This document shows positions 62,376 to 64,000 of a stretch of DNA of 64,000 nucleotides, in pieces (the first letter of the stretch is position 1; the number at the start of each line of letters is the position of its first letter). Source of the stretch: Pseudomonas sp. (lineage in GTDB: Bacteria > Pseudomonadota > Gammaproteobacteria > Pseudomonadales > Pseudomonadaceae); assembly GCF_030150285.1 (NCBI RefSeq), contig NZ_JASLGE010000071.1, positions 12,450-76,449 on the forward strand, written 5' to 3'. Below the pieces are notes generated by a model, which ran no database searches, was not told the DNA's origin, and worked only from the letters and a program-made list of their open reading frames with translations. The translations under genes were made by a program, and so were the position numbers.

Positions 62376-63008
62376 ATGAGCTATCACCTGATCATCGGCG
62401 ACAAGCTGTACTCCTCCTGGTCGCTGCGTGGCGCCCTGGCCCTCGAGCTGGCTGGCGTGCCCTACGAAGAAACCCTGATCAAGCTCAACCAGCCTGATAC
62501 CCGTCAGCGCATCCTCGCTTTCTCCTCCACCGGCAAAGTGCCGTTGCTCAAGACCGGACACGGTGTGATCGCCGATTCCCTGGCCATCGCCGAATACCTC
62601 AACGAACAGCACCCCGACGCCCAGCTGTGGCCTGTCGACGTAGCCGCGCGTGCCCAGGCCCGTTCGGCTTGTGCGCAGATGCACAGCGGTTTCTTCGCCC
62701 TGCGCGGTGCCATGCCGTTCGACCTGTCGCGTGACCAGGCCCTGGACGATGTGCCGTTGGACGTGCAGGTCGACATCGACCGTATCGTCGCGCTGTGGTC
62801 CGAATGCCGCGTGGTGGCCAAGGACAGCGGCCCGTTCCTGTTCGGCAAGCCGAGCCTGGCCGACGCCTTCTTCGCCCCGGTGGCCGTGCGCCTGCGCACC
62901 TACCGCGTGGAGGTGCCGGCAGAGGCGGCAGCCTACATCGAAACCATTTATCAGTGGCCAGCCTTCCAGGCTTGGCAGCAGGCCGGCCTGGCGGAGCGTG
63001 AAGGGTGA
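62376..63008 (+). CDS. glutathione S-transferase family protein
   Basis: The 210-residue protein has the N-terminal thioredoxin-like domain with DKLYSSWSLRGALALELAG, the glutathione-binding GKVPLLKTGHGVIADSLAIAEYL, and a helical C-terminal domain. The putative activating residue is in the YSSWS loop. Substrate is unknown. The start at 62376 was preferred to 62328, which lies in the hairpin. It overlaps the next gene by 4 bases (GTGA), so they are coupled. Confidence 0.92.
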   Translation: MSYHLIIGDKLYSSWSLRGALALELAGVPYEETLIKLNQPDTRQRILAFSSTGKVPLLKTGHGVIADSLAIAEYLNEQHPDAQLWPVDVAARAQARSACAQMHSGFFALRGAMPFDLSRDQALDDVPLDVQVDIDRIVALWSECRVVAKDSGPFLFGKPSLADAFFAPVAVRLRTYRVEVPAEAAAYIETIYQWPAFQAWQQAGLAEREG

Positions 63009-63949
63009 AACGGATACATGTTGTAGCGGCGGTCATTCGCGGTACTGATGGCCGTATTCTGATTGCCCGCAGGGCGGATACCCAGCACCAGGGCGGCCTG
63101 TGGGAGTTTCCCGGTGGCAAGGTGGAAGAGGGTGAAGGCGTGGAAGCGGCGCTGGCCCGTGAGCTGCGCGAGGAGCTGGGCATCGAGGTGACCCGCTCGC
63201 GTGCGCTGATCAAGGTCAGCCATGACTACCCGGACAAACAGGTGCTGCTGGACGTGCGCGAAGTCGAAGCGTTCACGGGCGAACCTCATGGCGCAGAAGG
63301 GCAGCCGCTGGAGTGGGTGTCGCCACGGGACCTGGCGCAATACGAGTTCCCCGAGGCCAACAAGCCGATTGTGGCTGCCGCGCGTCTGCCGGACCAATAC
63401 CTGATTACCCCGGATGGCCTGGAAGTGCCACAGATGCTCAAGGGCATCCAGAAGGCGGTGGCCAATGGTACTCGCCTGATCCAGTTGCGGGCGCCGGACA
63501 TGTATGACCCCAAGTACCGTGATGTGGCGGTGGATGCCGTGGGGTTGTGTGGGGGCAAGGCGCAACTGATGCTCAAGGGGCCGCTGGAATGGCTGGGTGA
63601 TTTCCCGTCGGCCGGTTGGCACCTGACGGCAGCGCAGTTGCGCAAGTACGCTGCCAAGGGCCGGCCGTTCCCCAAGGAGCGCTGGCTGGCGGCGTCCTGC
63701 CACAGCGCCGAGGAGCTGGCGCTTGCTGAACAGATGGGCGTGGACTTTGTCACCTTGTCGCCAGTGCAGGCGACCCAGACTCACCCAGAGGCGGTGCCGT
63801 TGGGATGGGATGAGGCGCAGCGGTTGATTGCCGGGTTCAACAAGCCGGTTTACCTGCTGGGTGGGGTAGGGCCTGATCAGCGCGAGCAAGCCTGGGAAGT
63901 GGGGGCACAGGGTGTTGCCGGGATCCGGGCGTTCTGGCCCGAGGCCTGA
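63005..63949 (+). CDS. Nudix hydrolase fused to thiamine-phosphate-synthase-like domain
   Basis: The 314-residue protein has an N-terminal MutT domain (about residues 1-130) with the Nudix box GGKVEEGEGVEAALARELRE plus ELGI, including the REXXEE metal site. The C-terminal half (about 140-310) is TenI/ThiE-like, from GTRLIQLRAPDM to PVYLLGGVGP. The first domain should clean up 8-oxo-dGTP. The second looks degraded as a catalyst but keeps the barrel. GTG start at 63005 overlaps the GST stop. Confidence 0.92.
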   Translation: MKRIHVVAAVIRGTDGRILIARRADTQHQGGLWEFPGGKVEEGEGVEAALARELREELGIEVTRSRALIKVSHDYPDKQVLLDVREVEAFTGEPHGAEGQPLEWVSPRDLAQYEFPEANKPIVAAARLPDQYLITPDGLEVPQMLKGIQKAVANGTRLIQLRAPDMYDPKYRDVAVDAVGLCGGKAQLMLKGPLEWLGDFPSAGWHLTAAQLRKYAAKGRPFPKERWLAASCHSAEELALAEQMGVDFVTLSPVQATQTHPEAVPLGWDEAQRLIAGFNKPVYLLGGVGPDQREQAWEVGAQGVAGIRAFWPEA

Positions 63950-63953
63950 GTAA

Positions 63954-64000
63954 GGGGGCCGCTTTGCGGCCCATCGCCGGCAAGCCAGCTCCCACAGGTT
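63954..64000. repeat. terminator-like hairpin and REP half at the window end
   Basis: ggggccgctttgcggccc repeats the hairpin seen after secA, followed by gccggcaagccagctcccac, a putida-type palindromic repeat cut by the window edge. Confidence 0.8.

Noticed and set aside
61101..62684. 527-codon minus-strand frame
   Set aside because: Antisense of argJ and the GST gene; a by-product of very high GC at third codon positions.
1..64000. CRISPR arrays, transposases, integrases, toxin-antitoxin pairs
   Set aside because: No regularly spaced identical repeats with unique spacers and no such protein motifs were found in any frame read.

Overview
The window looks like chromosomal DNA of a fluorescent Pseudomonas of the P. 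fluorescens/putida type. The grounds are gene content and order (an AcnD/PrpF-type methylcitrate operon, an MvaT nucleoid protein, DciA next to SecA then ArgJ, a late cobalamin operon containing BluB, and RdgC beside paired Val/Asp tRNAs), high-GC codon use, and several copies of the short palindromic repeat that begins tgtaggagcgagc. No species can be fixed by reading alone.

Layout. 1-3.8 kb is an AT-richer accessory block: the 3' end of an acyl-CoA dehydrogenase gene, a LysR regulator, and a tightly overlapped minus-strand trio (class III aminotransferase, FlK-like thioesterase, EamA exporter). 4.0-13.15 kb is a cobalamin-riboswitch-led operon for late cobalamin synthesis and the lower ligand (cobO, cobB, bluB, cobD, cobC, cobQ, cobU, cobT, an alpha-ribazole phosphatase, cobS). 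13.2-15.6 kb has a MarR regulator, an MFS transporter, a very small membrane protein and a glutathione peroxidase. 15.7-19.2 kb holds a FadL-type porin, a small DUF1652-like protein, about 1 kb with no recognisable gene, and a Sel1-like protein. 19.2-29.2 kb has rmuC, a symporter-linked hybrid histidine kinase, a TDT transporter, an MFS-acyltransferase fusion, a guanidine-II riboswitch with a Gdx-type SMR exporter, and rdgC. Two identical tRNA-Val/tRNA-Asp pairs follow. 30.1-34.15 kb is an iron surface-signalling unit (TonB receptor, FecR-type anti-sigma, ECF sigma, Fur-box-like site). 34.3-39.7 kb has cysH, pabB and a three-gene module (ATP-grasp ligase-like, 7TM inactive transglutaminase, retropepsin-like protease). 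39.95-46.8 kb is the methylcitrate cycle operon prpR-prpB-prpC-acnD-prpF. 46.9-57.9 kb has pyk, a small lipoprotein, a PilZ protein, sbcB, mvaT, purU, a repeat-rich stretch, an amino-acid-type chemoreceptor, a HerA/YjgR-like ATPase and dciA. 58.2-64 kb has secA, argJ, a glutathione S-transferase and a Nudix-ThiE fusion.

Most of this is core metabolism. The parts that repay a second look are the accessory aminotransferase/thioesterase/exporter block, the guanidine-II riboswitch and its possible Shine-Dalgarno switch, palindromic operators shared by the MarR/MFS pair and placed upstream of prpR, a short palindromic repeat in every gap of prpB-prpC-acnD-prpF, a Tyr-to-Phe change in the chemoreceptor ligand motif, and an apparent change in base composition and repeat type starting inside the 3' part of secA. 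No CRISPR array, integrase, transposase or phage gene was seen.
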